64,000 nt of DNA from an uncultured Collinsella sp. (GCA_902496455.1 CABVAY010000004.1:1-64000), one strand, 5' to 3'; positions 35,682 to 44,774 are shown, counted from the stretch's first letter. Program-made: numbers and translations. The notes: a model not told the origin generated them from the sequence alone.

Positions 35682-36455
35682 ATGCTGCTCGCTATCGATA
35701 TGGGAAACACGCAGACGGCCATGGGCCTGTTTGATGGAGACGAGCTGGTGCAGTCGTGGCGCATGCCCACCGACCGCTCCTATACCGCCGACGAGATCCA
35801 TGTGCGCCTGATGGGTTTCTTTAAGATGTACGGCCTTTCGCTCGATGCGGTCGACGCGATCGCCTTTGCGGGCGTGGTGCCGCAGCTCTCGCGCGAGTGG
35901 CACGCCGTGGCCGACCGCATTGCCGCGGACGCCATCGTCATCGGGCCGCAGACGGCCGCCGTAACCAAGCTGCGGGCGGCGCGCCCCCAGGCCGTTGGTG
36001 CCGACCGCATCGCCAACGCCGTCGCTGCCGAGACCTTCTATGGCGCGCCGGCGATCGTGGTGGACTTTGGCACCGCGACCAATATCGACGTCATCGATGA
36101 GGACGGTTATTACATTGGCGGAGCGATCGCGCCGGGCATTCGCATCTCCATGGACGCGCTTGCCGCCCGTGCCGCCAAGCTCGCCAGCGTGCCGCTCGAG
36201 GCGCCCGAGCACGCCATCGGCCGCGATACCGAGGAGTGCATCAAGGTCGGCGCCGTAACGGGCGCCGCCGCCATGGCTGAGGGCCTGGTCGCGCGCATGA
36301 AGCGCGAGCTGGGCCGCGAGGATGCCACCGTTATCGCCACGGGCGGTCTCGCCAGCATCGTCGCCGATTCGACCGATGCCTTCGACGTGGTCGACGGACA
36401 GCTCACCATCAAGGGTATCTGCGAAATCTACCGCCGCATGCAGGAGCTGGGATAG
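35682..36455 (+). CDS. coaX: Type III pantothenate kinase
   Basis: 257 residues. CoaX phosphorylates pantothenate in the first step of CoA synthesis. ASKHA-fold motifs are seen: DMGNTQTAMGLF (phosphate 1), GADRIANAVAA, DFGTATNIDVI (phosphate 2, catalytic Asp) and ATGGLAS. The ATG at 35682 follows GGGAG at 6 nt; an in-frame ATG at 35661 lacks a good site. It stands alone between tRNA-fMet and the AAA ATPase locus. Confidence 0.95.
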   Translation: MLLAIDMGNTQTAMGLFDGDELVQSWRMPTDRSYTADEIHVRLMGFFKMYGLSLDAVDAIAFAGVVPQLSREWHAVADRIAADAIVIGPQTAAVTKLRAARPQAVGADRIANAVAAETFYGAPAIVVDFGTATNIDVIDEDGYYIGGAIAPGIRISMDALAARAAKLASVPLEAPEHAIGRDTEECIKVGAVTGAAAMAEGLVARMKRELGREDATVIATGGLASIVADSTDAFDVVDGQLTIKGICEIYRRMQELG

Positions 36456-36510
36456 GACAGGGGCTTAAGTCGAGCACGAACGCGAGCGGCGAACTAGGCA
36501 ACGCATCGGC

Positions 36511-36553
36511 CCTATTCCTCAAAATCGAAAGATTTTCAGTTTTGAGGAATAGG
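36511..36553. repeat. CTATTCCTC palindrome, copy 1 (3' side of AAA ATPase gene)
   Basis: A 43-bp hairpin with arms CCTATTCCTCAAAA/TTTTGAGGAATAGG and loop TCGAAAGATTTTCAG. It lies 9 bp past the ATPase stop. Confidence 0.9.
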
Positions 36554-36561
36554 GCTTTCTG

Positions 36562-37758
36562 CTAGGCCTCGTCGCACAGCCACCTCGCCAGGTCCACGAT
36601 CTGCACCCCATTGCGGTCCGTGGCCTCGTGATGCGTGCGGGCGAGAATCATCTTGGGGTACGCGTCGCCAATGCTCAGCAGTGGTGAAATCTCGCGTTCA
36701 AATGTCTTATCCGAGCTGATGTCGTCGCTCACCTGAATGTAGAGCTTCTCGCTTCGCTTGATTGCTACAAAGTCTATTTCCTTTTTATAGAGCACGCCGA
36801 CGTATACCTCGTATCCGCGGCGCAGCAGCTCGATTGCCACCATGTTCTCGTATACGCGTCCCCAATCCATATCACGTGTACCGAGCAGCGCGTATTTGAA
36901 CGCGTGGTCTGCCAGGTAATACTTCTCGCCGCTCTTAAGGTATTTTTTGCCGCGGATGTCGTACCGACGAACTTTATAGAAGGCAAACGCATCGCACAGG
37001 TACCCCATGTACGTGCCGACCGTCTTGTTCGTTATCTTTAGCCCATCCGCGTTCAAAATATCCGTAATGTTACGTGCCGACGTTATGTTGGATACGTTGT
37101 CCATCATGTAATCGGCAATGCGCAGCAGCGCCGATTCGTTTCTCACGTTATGCCGCTGCACGATATCTCTCACGATGAGCGTTTTGAAGACATTGGAGAG
37201 ATATTGATAACGCTGCTCCTGCAGTGGATAAGGGTAGGAGCCGGACATACCGCCGGTTCTCGCGTACTCATCGAAGTCGCGGTCGACCTCGCCCTCGTCG
37301 CCATAGAGTCGATACTCCTCAAACGAGAATGGGAAAACCTCGATCTCAAACGTACGCCCCGTAAAGAGCGTCGACAGATCGCTCGACAGCAAAAAGGCAT
37401 TCGATCCGGTAATGAATATGTCGTACCGCTCGGATGCGTGGAGGCTGTTGATCGCACGCTCAAAACCGTCGCACATCTGAACTTCATCGATAAGCAGAAA
37501 GTTTTGTTTGCCGGACACTCGATGCTCTTTTACATAGGCGAGCAGCGCGTGATACTCGAGCAGATTCTCGAACTCATCGAGGTTGTAGTTGATATGGATG
37601 ACATTCGAATTGGACAGATTTGCCTCCACGTAATCGCGGAGGGCCTCGAGCAATTTTGATTTACCGCTACGACGGATGCCCGTGATGACCTTGATGTCCG
37701 GCACGCCAATAAGGCTCGTCAACGTGTCCATATATGACGTTCTATTGATGAGTTTCAT
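36562..37758 (-). CDS. AAA_14/DUF4143 ATPase
   Basis: 398 residues. An AAA+ domain comes first with Walker A GIRRSGKSKLL, Walker B FLLIDEVQ and sensor motif FITGSNAFLLS. A DUF4143 winged-helix/nuclease-like C-terminal domain follows, with GRTFEIEVFPFSFEEY, ENMVAIELLRRGYEVYVG and KKEIDFVAIK (Asp and Lys of a PD-(D/E)XK-like core). The family is common in gut bacteria and archaea and its function is unknown; DNA-related or toxin-antitoxin-like roles have been suggested. Codon use is visibly more A/T-rich than in the neighbours. One palindrome lies downstream and two upstream, suggesting a self-contained horizontally mobile or autoregulated unit. Confidence 0.88.
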   Translation of the reverse strand: MKLINRTSYMDTLTSLIGVPDIKVITGIRRSGKSKLLEALRDYVEANLSNSNVIHINYNLDEFENLLEYHALLAYVKEHRVSGKQNFLLIDEVQMCDGFERAINSLHASERYDIFITGSNAFLLSSDLSTLFTGRTFEIEVFPFSFEEYRLYGDEGEVDRDFDEYARTGGMSGSYPYPLQEQRYQYLSNVFKTLIVRDIVQRHNVRNESALLRIADYMMDNVSNITSARNITDILNADGLKITNKTVGTYMGYLCDAFAFYKVRRYDIRGKKYLKSGEKYYLADHAFKYALLGTRDMDWGRVYENMVAIELLRRGYEVYVGVLYKKEIDFVAIKRSEKLYIQVSDDISSDKTFEREISPLLSIGDAYPKMILARTHHEATDRNGVQIVDLARWLCDEA

Positions 37759-37784
37759 TGGGGCCTCCTCGCGGTCTTTTATCG

Positions 37785-37825
37785 CTATTCCTCAAAATTG
37801 AAAAATTTTCAGTTTTGAGGAATAG
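37785..37825. repeat. CTATTCCTC palindrome, copy 2 (5' side of AAA ATPase gene)
   Basis: Arms CTATTCCTCAAAA/TTTTGAGGAATAG, 27 bp upstream of the ATPase start, with loop TTGAAAAATTTTCAG. Confidence 0.9.
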
Positions 37826-37869
37826 GCTCTATAGCGAATATACCTCGCGAAAGACCGAGCCGCCTTAAT

Positions 37870-37912
37870 CCTATTCCTCAAAAACGAAAATTTTTCAGTT
37901 TTGAGGAATAGG
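37870..37912. repeat. CTATTCCTC palindrome, copy 3
   Basis: Arms CCTATTCCTCAAAA/TTTTGAGGAATAGG with loop ACGAAAATTTTTCAG. Arms are identical to copy 1 while the loops vary. Confidence 0.9.
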
Positions 37913-37942
37913 GCGCTGGCAACCCATTCCCAGATAGGCGAA

Positions 37943-37970
37943 ACCCTCCCCGGCACAGGCCGAGGAGGGT
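37943..37970 (-). terminator. Hairpin after biotin-ligase-like gene
   Basis: ACCCTCCTCGGC-CTGT-GCCGGGGAGGGT followed by TTTCG on the minus strand; a good stem but a poor U-tract. Confidence 0.5.
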
Positions 37971-38009
37971 CTTGTTGTCATGTCTATCTTTGGGCGCGAA
38001 CGCCCCGCG

Positions 38010-38711
38010 CTACAGCCCGCGAATTCGTACGGCCTCGGGCGGAAACTCCTGCTCGCCGGCATCGGTCTTAATGGTCGCGCGGCCCCAGATGTCCAGGCCT
38101 GCAAACACACCGACCGCAAGCGGCAGGCCGTTGGGCGACACCGCCGCAACTTGGCGGCCCAGCAGCGGCACCATGTCGAAGTACTCGCCCAGCACGGGAG
38201 CCAGCGGCCCTGCGGCGCCTTGCGGCGTGTTGGCAACAACCGCCCAGGCGTCCACGCGGGCCAGCACGGCGGCGGCCAGCGCCTCGACCAGCGCTTCGTC
38301 AGCCACGTCCACACCAAGCTCGCTCAACGCCGAACGCTCAATATCCACCGTCACGGCACCGAACATGCCCGCAGCACCGGCACCACCGTTCACGGTAACA
38401 CGCGCGAGCGACGTCTCAAACGCAGGCGTTCCGCACACGATATCGCTCGGCCACTGGATACCCACCTTACCGGCAAGGCCCAACCCCGGCGTCGAAGCCG
38501 TGCCCACGAGCGCGTCCATCATACCCATCGCGGCCACAAACGGCAGGCCATGGAAGGCGTGCATATTCACATCCGGACGCACGACCAGCGAAAACGCCAG
38601 CGAAGCGTTGCCCGCGCTCCAAGCGCACCAGCCCGCGGACACACCCTCGCGGCCCGCGTCGCGCGCGGCGTCAAGCTCGGTACCGGCGGCAACAGCGTTC
38701 ATCTCGATCAT
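38010..38711 (-). CDS. Degenerate biotin-protein-ligase-fold protein
   Basis: 233 residues with the BirA/LplA fold pattern: FSLVVRPDVN, the central VGIQWPSDIVCG (BirA: KWPNDI) and a C-terminal SH3-like segment (PLAVGVFAGLDIWGRATIKTD ... PPEAVRIRGL). The biotinyl-AMP loop GRGRxGR is missing; the sequence passes from AGWCAWSAGN directly to SLAFSL. The catalytic Lys of KWPND is Gln. Ligase activity is therefore doubtful. The ATG directly follows the FolP-FolK stop (TAGATG), so it is translated from the folate mRNA. Confidence 0.65.
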   Translation of the reverse strand: MIEMNAVAAGTELDAARDAGREGVSAGWCAWSAGNASLAFSLVVRPDVNMHAFHGLPFVAAMGMMDALVGTASTPGLGLAGKVGIQWPSDIVCGTPAFETSLARVTVNGGAGAAGMFGAVTVDIERSALSELGVDVADEALVEALAAAVLARVDAWAVVANTPQGAAGPLAPVLGEYFDMVPLLGRQVAAVSPNGLPLAVGVFAGLDIWGRATIKTDAGEQEFPPEAVRIRGL

Positions 38712-40460
38712 CTACATACGCCCCAATTCGCCCACGATATGGCCCACGCGGTCCTCGGGCTCCTTGACCTCGACGCCGTTGTAGCGGAAGAACCGCGCCG
38801 GGTCGTGCATCAAGTCCTCGAGCGGCACCAGCACAAAATCGCGCTCGCCGATCAGCGGATGCGGCAGGCGCAGCTTTTTGCCGCCGTGGGTCTCGCCGTC
38901 CATCCACAGCAGGTCCAGGTCGATGGTGCGCGGACCGTTGGTCTTGGCCTTTTTGGAGCGGTCGCGCCCCAGCTCGGCCTCGATCTTCATGAGTTCATCG
39001 AGCAGCACCAGCGGCGCCAGCTCGGTCTTGATCTCGATGACGGCGTTGGCAAACGCGTCCTGGCGCGTCTCGTAGGCCGGCTCGCTCTCGTAAATCTTGG
39101 AGGAGTTAGACACGCAGGTAAGTGGAATCTCGGCGATCATCTCACGTGCGGCGCGGATGTTGTCGCAGCGATGCCCCAGGTTGGAGCCCACGGCCACAAA
39201 CGCGCGGCGCGGCTGCGGCTTGGCAACCGCCCAGTAGCCGTTCAGGAACTGCGCAAAACCCGCGGCGTCGTGCACGCGCACGATGTTGGCACCGGCCTGG
39301 ATGGCGCCCAGGCACACGCCAAACGTGGCGGCATCGCGCGCGGCGGCCTCGGTCACGCCCGAGATAGCGCCCACAAAACGCTTGCGCGACACGGCGCACA
39401 TGAGCGGATAGCCCAGTGACGCCATCTTGGCAGTCTCGCGCTGGATGACGATGCCCTCGTTAGCCGACTTACCAAAGCCCGGGCCAGGATCGATGCAGAT
39501 GCGGTCGCGCGACACGCCGGCATGGATGAGTGTGCGGGCCTGGTCGGACAGAAAGCCCATAACGCGGCGCATGATGGGCGCCGAATCGGGCAGGGTGAAG
39601 CGGCGGAGCTGCGAGGTGGGCACGTAGGCTTCCTCGCGGCGGGCGCTGCGGCGCATCATGGCTGCCAGGTGGTCATTGGACTCCGATGCGACCTCGGTGG
39701 CTGCGGGCGCGGCCTCGGGCGCGGGCGCGACGGTCTCGGCGGCAGCAGCCTGCTCGGCGGCCGGCGTCTCCTGCCCCAGCTCGGTTGCAGGCTCGGACGT
39801 GGGCTCCGGTTCGCCAAACGGCAACGAGGGCTGCACCACGCCGCCCGGAAGCTTGGCCTCCGGCTTAGGATCGCCCAGCAGCTTGCCGCGACGGCGGCGA
39901 GCCGGCTTCTCGGCCTCACGCGCGGCCTCGGCAGCCGCCTCGCGCGCCTTCTCGGCAACAAACGCCGCTGCCGAGGTATCGAGCTGCACCGTTGCGTGCG
40001 TGCGGGTGGGCGCGGCGACCTCGCCGGCATGCATCACGATGACGCCGCAGGTACTCGTCTTAACAAACTCGACCATCTTGGGATCGGTGAAGCCCGTCAC
40101 GTCGTTGACGATCGAGGCGCCGCAGCGCACGGCCGCCTTGGCAACCGCCACATGACGCGTGTCGATCGAGACGATGGCGCCCTCCTTGGCCAGTGCGCGC
40201 ACCACGGGCAGCACGCGGCGAGCCTCCTCGTCGGGGTTGACCGGGGTAAAACCAGGGCGTGTGGACTCGCCGCCCACGTCGATGATGTCGGCGCCGGCGT
40301 CGAGCATCGCCAGGCCGTACTCGATGGCGGCATCGGGGTCGAAGTGCTCCCCGCCATCGCTAAACGAATCGGGCGTCACGTTGAGGACGCCCATGATGCG
40401 CGGACGGTCAAAGCTGAGCTCATACTTTCCGCACCGCCATGTCTTGCTGTCGTTCGCCAT
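38712..40460 (-). CDS. Fused dihydropteroate synthase-HPPK (FolP-FolK) with internal insertion
   Basis: 582 residues. The DHPS part has IMGVLNVTPDSFSDGG, DIIDVGGESTRPG, SIVNDVTG and, after an insertion, CIDPGPGFGKS and AVSRKRFVGAISG. The insertion (about residues 150-265) splits the DHPS barrel after VIVMHAGE. It is Ala/Glu/Pro-rich with a basic patch (ARRRRGK), with no known domain. The HPPK part begins at about 420: AFVAVGSNLGHRCDNI, YESEPAYET, GPRTIDLDLLW, LPHPLIGERDFVLVPLEDL. Folate pathway: HPPK makes the pyrophosphate substrate that DHPS joins to pABA (sulfonamide target). The ATG at 40460 follows AGGAGG. It is co-translated with the downstream BirA-like gene. Confidence 0.92.
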   Translation of the reverse strand: MANDSKTWRCGKYELSFDRPRIMGVLNVTPDSFSDGGEHFDPDAAIEYGLAMLDAGADIIDVGGESTRPGFTPVNPDEEARRVLPVVRALAKEGAIVSIDTRHVAVAKAAVRCGASIVNDVTGFTDPKMVEFVKTSTCGVIVMHAGEVAAPTRTHATVQLDTSAAAFVAEKAREAAAEAAREAEKPARRRRGKLLGDPKPEAKLPGGVVQPSLPFGEPEPTSEPATELGQETPAAEQAAAAETVAPAPEAAPAATEVASESNDHLAAMMRRSARREEAYVPTSQLRRFTLPDSAPIMRRVMGFLSDQARTLIHAGVSRDRICIDPGPGFGKSANEGIVIQRETAKMASLGYPLMCAVSRKRFVGAISGVTEAAARDAATFGVCLGAIQAGANIVRVHDAAGFAQFLNGYWAVAKPQPRRAFVAVGSNLGHRCDNIRAAREMIAEIPLTCVSNSSKIYESEPAYETRQDAFANAVIEIKTELAPLVLLDELMKIEAELGRDRSKKAKTNGPRTIDLDLLWMDGETHGGKKLRLPHPLIGERDFVLVPLEDLMHDPARFFRYNGVEVKEPEDRVGHIVGELGRM

Positions 40461-40555
40461 GAACATCCTCCTAAAATGCCCACGCCGCCGAGCTTGGGGA
40501 GCTGGCGGCGGGGTCGCTTTGCACTCAGTCTTTCTATTGTATCCGCGCGCGCGGG

Positions 40556-41308
40556 CTAGAACGCAAACGCGGCCGCGATGTCGCAAGAAATCAGCAGGTC
40601 GGCATTTGCATCCTGATCGGTAGGAGCAAGATTGCAAATAGCCAGCGTATCGCCGGTAAAGTATCGCGTAAGGCCTGCCGCCGGATACACCACGAGCGAG
40701 GTCCCGCCCACAATGAGGGCATCGGCCGCGGCGATGGCGGCAACGGCACCGGTCAACACATGCTCGTCGAGCGGCTCTTCGTAGAGCACTACATCGGGCT
40801 TGATGCGGCCACCGCACGCGGGGCACGCAGGCACGCCCGCGGCATCCTCGTGCTCGCGCGAGCAAATCCACTCGGCGCTATAGACCGCGCCGCACGACTG
40901 GCAAATGTTGCGATGGACCGATCCGTGCAGCTCAAACACTCGCTGTGAGCCGGCCATCTGATGCAGGCCGTCGATATTTTGCGTCACCACGGCATCAAGC
41001 TTACCGGCGCGCTCCAGCTCGGCCAGCTTGGTGTGGCAGCGGTTGGGTTTAGCGTTAAGCGCGATCATCTTGGTGCGGTAAAAGTCGAAGAACTCCGCCG
41101 GATGCGCCTCGTAAAAGCTATGCGACAGCATGGTCTCGGGCGGATAGGCAAACTGCTGGTGATACAGGCCGTCCACGCTGCGGAAATCGGGAATGCCACT
41201 TGCCGTAGAAACACCAGCGCCGCCAAAGAAGACCACGCGCTTGTGGGTGTCAAACAGATCCGCCAGCGCGGCGGAGGCCTGCCTGGGGTCCGATATTGCC
41301 TGCGTCAT
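40556..41308 (-). CDS. cobB: NAD-dependent protein deacylase (sirtuin, CobB-like)
   Basis: 250 residues. GGAGVSTASGIPDFRS binds NAD, TQNIDGLHQMAG and FELHGSV carry the catalytic His, CQSC ... CPAC form the zinc site (four Cys), and GGTSLVVYPAAGL is the C-terminal Rossmann motif. No obvious SirTM or macrodomain partner is nearby. Removes acetyl or succinyl groups from lysines. Confidence 0.95.
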   Translation of the reverse strand: MTQAISDPRQASAALADLFDTHKRVVFFGGAGVSTASGIPDFRSVDGLYHQQFAYPPETMLSHSFYEAHPAEFFDFYRTKMIALNAKPNRCHTKLAELERAGKLDAVVTQNIDGLHQMAGSQRVFELHGSVHRNICQSCGAVYSAEWICSREHEDAAGVPACPACGGRIKPDVVLYEEPLDEHVLTGAVAAIAAADALIVGGTSLVVYPAAGLTRYFTGDTLAICNLAPTDQDANADLLISCDIAAAFAF

Positions 41309-41443
41309 ATGAGTCCTCCGTCCTTGTTAGTCGGGCAGCGTTGAGCGACGTCCCAGCATGCGGCCTTTAAGTCAGCATGCGCGGATCCCACCCCGCCCCT
41401 GTTGCGCTAATCTTAAGCCTGCCAACCCCGCCGAAAGGACACC

Positions 41444-42262
41444 ATGCCTCAGACTTACACTTTCGCCTCGTGGAACGTCAACGGCCTGCGCGCCGTGCTC
41501 AAAAAGGACCCGAGCTTTATCCAGATCGCGCAAGAACTCGACGTCGATATCCTGGCGCTGCAAGAGACCAAGTTGCAAGAAGGCCAGGTCGATATTGACC
41601 TGCCCGGCTATCACCAAACCTGGAGCTACGCCGAGCGTAAAGGCTATTCGGGCACCGCGGTCTTTAGCCGCCAGGAGCCGCTGCGCGTACTGCGCGCCGA
41701 TGCGCTGCTGCCCTACGCCGGCGAAGGCGAGGCGGCCGTGCTCGTCGCCCAAGCCGCAACCGAGGGCCGCGTCTGCGCGCTCGAGTTCGACAAATTCTGG
41801 TTTGTGGATGTCTACACGCCCAACGCACAAAATGAGCTCGCGCGCATCGACGTGCGTATGGCCTGGGACGATGCCTACCGCGGCTTTTTGAACGCGCTCG
41901 AGCGCGAGACCGGCAAACCCGTCGTAACCTGCGGCGACTTTAACGTGGCGCATGAGGAGATCGACCTTAAGAACCCCAAGTCCAACCGCGGCAACGCAGG
42001 CTTTTCGGACGAGGAACGCGGCAAGTTTACCGAGCTGCTCAACGCCGGCTTTACCGATACCTGGCGCACGGCAAACCCCGACGTCGAGGGCGTCTACAGC
42101 TGGTGGAGCTATCGCTTTAATGCCCGCAAGAACAACGCCGGCTGGCGCATCGATTACTTTCTGGTAAGCGATTCGATCGCCGCCAACGTTCGCGACACCG
42201 GCATCCGCGGCGACATCTTTGGCAGCGACCACTGCCCCGTCACCCTCACGCTAGAGCTCTAG
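41444..42262 (+). CDS. xthA: Exodeoxyribonuclease III (AP endonuclease)
   Basis: 272 residues of the EEP fold. SWNVNGLRA, LALQETKLQEGQ (metal Glu), FVDVYTPNAQ, CGDFNVAHEEIDL (Asp/Asn), WRIDYFLVS and GSDHCPVTL (catalytic Asp-His) are all present. Repairs abasic sites. GAAAGGA precedes the ATG. Confidence 0.96.
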   Translation: MPQTYTFASWNVNGLRAVLKKDPSFIQIAQELDVDILALQETKLQEGQVDIDLPGYHQTWSYAERKGYSGTAVFSRQEPLRVLRADALLPYAGEGEAAVLVAQAATEGRVCALEFDKFWFVDVYTPNAQNELARIDVRMAWDDAYRGFLNALERETGKPVVTCGDFNVAHEEIDLKNPKSNRGNAGFSDEERGKFTELLNAGFTDTWRTANPDVEGVYSWWSYRFNARKNNAGWRIDYFLVSDSIAANVRDTGIRGDIFGSDHCPVTLTLEL

Positions 42263-42280
42263 CCCCAAGTAATTCCTCTA

Positions 42281-42387
42281 GGGGACAGAGGAAAACAGAT
42301 CATGTGACCCCTCTCCCCCTATAAGGTGCGGTGGAATAGTTCCTGTTTGGGCAGCAAATAGCCAAAAACGAGAACCATTCCACCGCA
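42281..42387. repeat. GGGGACAG word and 16-bp hairpin
   Basis: GGGGACAGAGG near 42281 is followed by a hairpin whose arms TGCGGTGGAATAGTTC (42327-42342) and 42372-42387 match with one mismatch around a 29-bp loop. It sits between the convergent exonuclease and ECF genes. Confidence 0.7.
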
Positions 42388-42412
42388 AGTTCGTGAGGGA
42401 ACGCGAAATGCC

Positions 42413-43126
42413 TTACAGCCCGTATTTCACGACGACACGGTTAATGCGACGGCACCAAGGCTTGTACAAGGCAGCCAAGAACACGCAGGTCGCGAGGCCG
42501 TGTGTGATATCGAACGGCACTGCCGTGGCAAGACGTGCCATGGCACCCGCCCACGTGAGCGGTTGAACAAAACCGATAATGTCGTAGGCGTTGATCACAA
42601 CGCCGTACAGCAAACCCGAAGCAAAGCCGTAGGTCAGCAGCGCCGGCATACGCACGGTGCCATCGGCGCGATCAAAAGCGCCGGCATGCGCCAGCGCACC
42701 GCCAACGTATCCCACGAGCCCCCAGGCATACATCTGCCACGGCGTCCACATGCCCTGCCCAAAAAAGAAATTGCTGGTCAGCGCCGCCAACGCACCGACC
42801 ATAAAACCATTGCGGCGACCAAGCGTCGCCCCCGCGATAATGGCGATGGCACTCACGGGTTTAAAGTCGGGAATGGGGCCAAACAAGATGCGCCCCGCCG
42901 CGGCCAATGCTGCCAGAACCAGCGTGGGCATAATCTGGCGCAAACCCGGACGAGATGCCTCGTAACCCGCAAAGAACAGCGCGAGCACCAGCGCCACCAC
43001 AACCAGCATGGCCAATGCTGCCTGCTCAACACCCGACAGCAACGCGGCAGCCATCACCGCCGGCACCGCCAACAACAGCGGGACCTCCAGTTTTGCAAGC
43101 AAGCGCGCGACGCGATAATCCGTCAT
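42413..43126 (-). CDS. ECF transporter S (substrate-binding) component
   Basis: 237 residues and six hydrophobic segments. Motifs AGRILFGPIPDFKPVSAIAIIAGATLG and SNFFFGQGMWTPWQMYAWG are those of a vitamin-type S component family. The ligand cannot be read from sequence; cobalamin or another vitamin is possible. It starts 4 bp past the ATPase gene stop, completing a T-AA-S operon, so this transporter has its dedicated energising module. Confidence 0.82.
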   Translation of the reverse strand: MTDYRVARLLAKLEVPLLLAVPAVMAAALLSGVEQAALAMLVVVALVLALFFAGYEASRPGLRQIMPTLVLAALAAAGRILFGPIPDFKPVSAIAIIAGATLGRRNGFMVGALAALTSNFFFGQGMWTPWQMYAWGLVGYVGGALAHAGAFDRADGTVRMPALLTYGFASGLLYGVVINAYDIIGFVQPLTWAGAMARLATAVPFDITHGLATCVFLAALYKPWCRRINRVVVKYGL

Positions 43127-43130
43127 CCCA

Positions 43131-44774
43131 TCACGCCCTATAAAACACGTTATCGGCAAAGAAGTCGGCCGGCGGCTCCATGCAGGCAATCTCGCCGTCA
43201 AACATCATGACGACGTCGTCGGCTACCTGCTCGGCAAAGTCCAAATCGTGCGTAGCCATGATGACGGTGCCGCCAGCCTTCGCATGGTCACGCAGGGCGC
43301 GGGCGATGATGCGGCGGCTGAACAGGTCTAGACCCTTGGTGGGCTCATCGAGCAATAGCAGTTCGGGGCCGATTAGCAGCAGTTTTGCCAATGCAAGCAG
43401 TTGACGCTGCCCGCCCGAAAGATCGTACGGATGGCGTCCATCCAGACCCGACAACCCCAAGCTCGCCGCACGCTCCCGCGCCAAGTTCTCGTCATATCCG
43501 CAGGTCGAGGCCCATTCCATCAGCTCATCGCGAACCGTCTCGGCAACCAGCAATGCTTTGGGATTCTGAGGCAGCAGCGCCGCCGAGGCCGCTCCGCGCA
43601 CCATGCGGCCGCGCTGCAGCTTGGCGGTCTTCGCCAGCACCGAGAGCATCGTCGACTTGCCGCAGCCGTTACCGCCAACAACCGCATGCACCGCACCGGC
43701 CGAAAACGACGCATCGAGCCCACGCAACACCCAGCCGGACGCTCGATCGTAGCGAAACCAGCCTTCCGACAGGGTGGTAGCCGACCCGCCGTGCATTTTT
43801 TGGAGTATTCTGCTTCCATCCGTGCGCGAGAAGGCTTCCGAGCCGTTCTCGAGCGACGTTTGCGCCACAAATTCGGACGATTTGTCCAATTCCGAACTTT
43901 TTTTCGCGCTCGATACGTCCCCGGGCGGCTCCAGAGAACCCAAATTGTCCTCACGCCTGCTGAATACTCCGTTTTTTGCACATCGGATGGCACCCCACCC
44001 CAACATGTCATCGGAAAACAGCGATTCTCGGCGTCCCAAAGAAGACATATCCGCCACCTCGCGCACGCGACCGCCCTCAATCCGGTACGTACACGTCGCA
44101 TACTCGAGCATCGGCCGCGGCTGATGCGTCGCCACAACAACCGTGCAGCCCAGCTCGCGATTCACACGAAACAGCGCGTGCAGGAAATTCTTCTCCGCAA
44201 CCGGATCAAGCTGAGACGTGGGCTCGTCGAGCAGCAGCACGCGCGGGCGCAACGCCAGAACGGCCGCCAACGACAGCAACTGTTTGCGACCACCCGAAAG
44301 CGTGTCAGTATCGCGGTGAAGCCAATCTTCCAGCCCAAAGAAATAGCTGGTCTCAGCTACGCGACGGCGCATCTCATCACGTGCTAGCCCCAAGTTTTCC
44401 AGGCCAAACGCCATCTCGTGCCACACGGTTTCGCACACGATCTGGTTCTCGGGATCCTGGAACACATAGCCCACGCGCTCCGCCGATGCCCGTACGTCCA
44501 TGTCGGCAACGCTCTCGCCCAGCACGCTCAGTTCGCCAGTGCGCTCGCCCGCTGGAGCGATCTCGGGCTTGAGCAGCGACAGCAGCGTCGACTTGCCCGA
44601 ACCGGTACCGCCAACAAGCAGTGCAAACGCACCTTGGAAAACACGCCAATCAAGCCCCTCGAGCACCGGTGCCTCGGCCCCGGGATAGGCAAAACTAAGG
44701 CCCTGCGCCTCAATCGCCGGCGCGGCCGAGCCATATGCCACACCCGCCGCCGAGCTCCTATCAAACCGAGCCAT
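43131..44774 (-). CDS. ECF transporter tandem ATPase (EcfA-A' fusion)
   Basis: 547 residues with two ABC domains in one chain. Half 1: GGTGSGKST, FQDPENQIV, LSGGRKQLL, LLLDEPTSQLDP. Half 2: GGNGCGKST, PQNPKALLV, LSGGQRQLL, LLLDEPTKGLD, MATHDLDFA. The linker (~265-345) is Ser/Glu-rich. The layout resembles YkoD. The start codon overlaps the EcfT stop. Confidence 0.92.
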   Translation of the reverse strand: MARFDRSSAAGVAYGSAAPAIEAQGLSFAYPGAEAPVLEGLDWRVFQGAFALLVGGTGSGKSTLLSLLKPEIAPAGERTGELSVLGESVADMDVRASAERVGYVFQDPENQIVCETVWHEMAFGLENLGLARDEMRRRVAETSYFFGLEDWLHRDTDTLSGGRKQLLSLAAVLALRPRVLLLDEPTSQLDPVAEKNFLHALFRVNRELGCTVVVATHQPRPMLEYATCTYRIEGGRVREVADMSSLGRRESLFSDDMLGWGAIRCAKNGVFSRREDNLGSLEPPGDVSSAKKSSELDKSSEFVAQTSLENGSEAFSRTDGSRILQKMHGGSATTLSEGWFRYDRASGWVLRGLDASFSAGAVHAVVGGNGCGKSTMLSVLAKTAKLQRGRMVRGAASAALLPQNPKALLVAETVRDELMEWASTCGYDENLARERAASLGLSGLDGRHPYDLSGGQRQLLALAKLLLIGPELLLLDEPTKGLDLFSRRIIARALRDHAKAGGTVIMATHDLDFAEQVADDVVMMFDGEIACMEPPADFFADNVFYRA

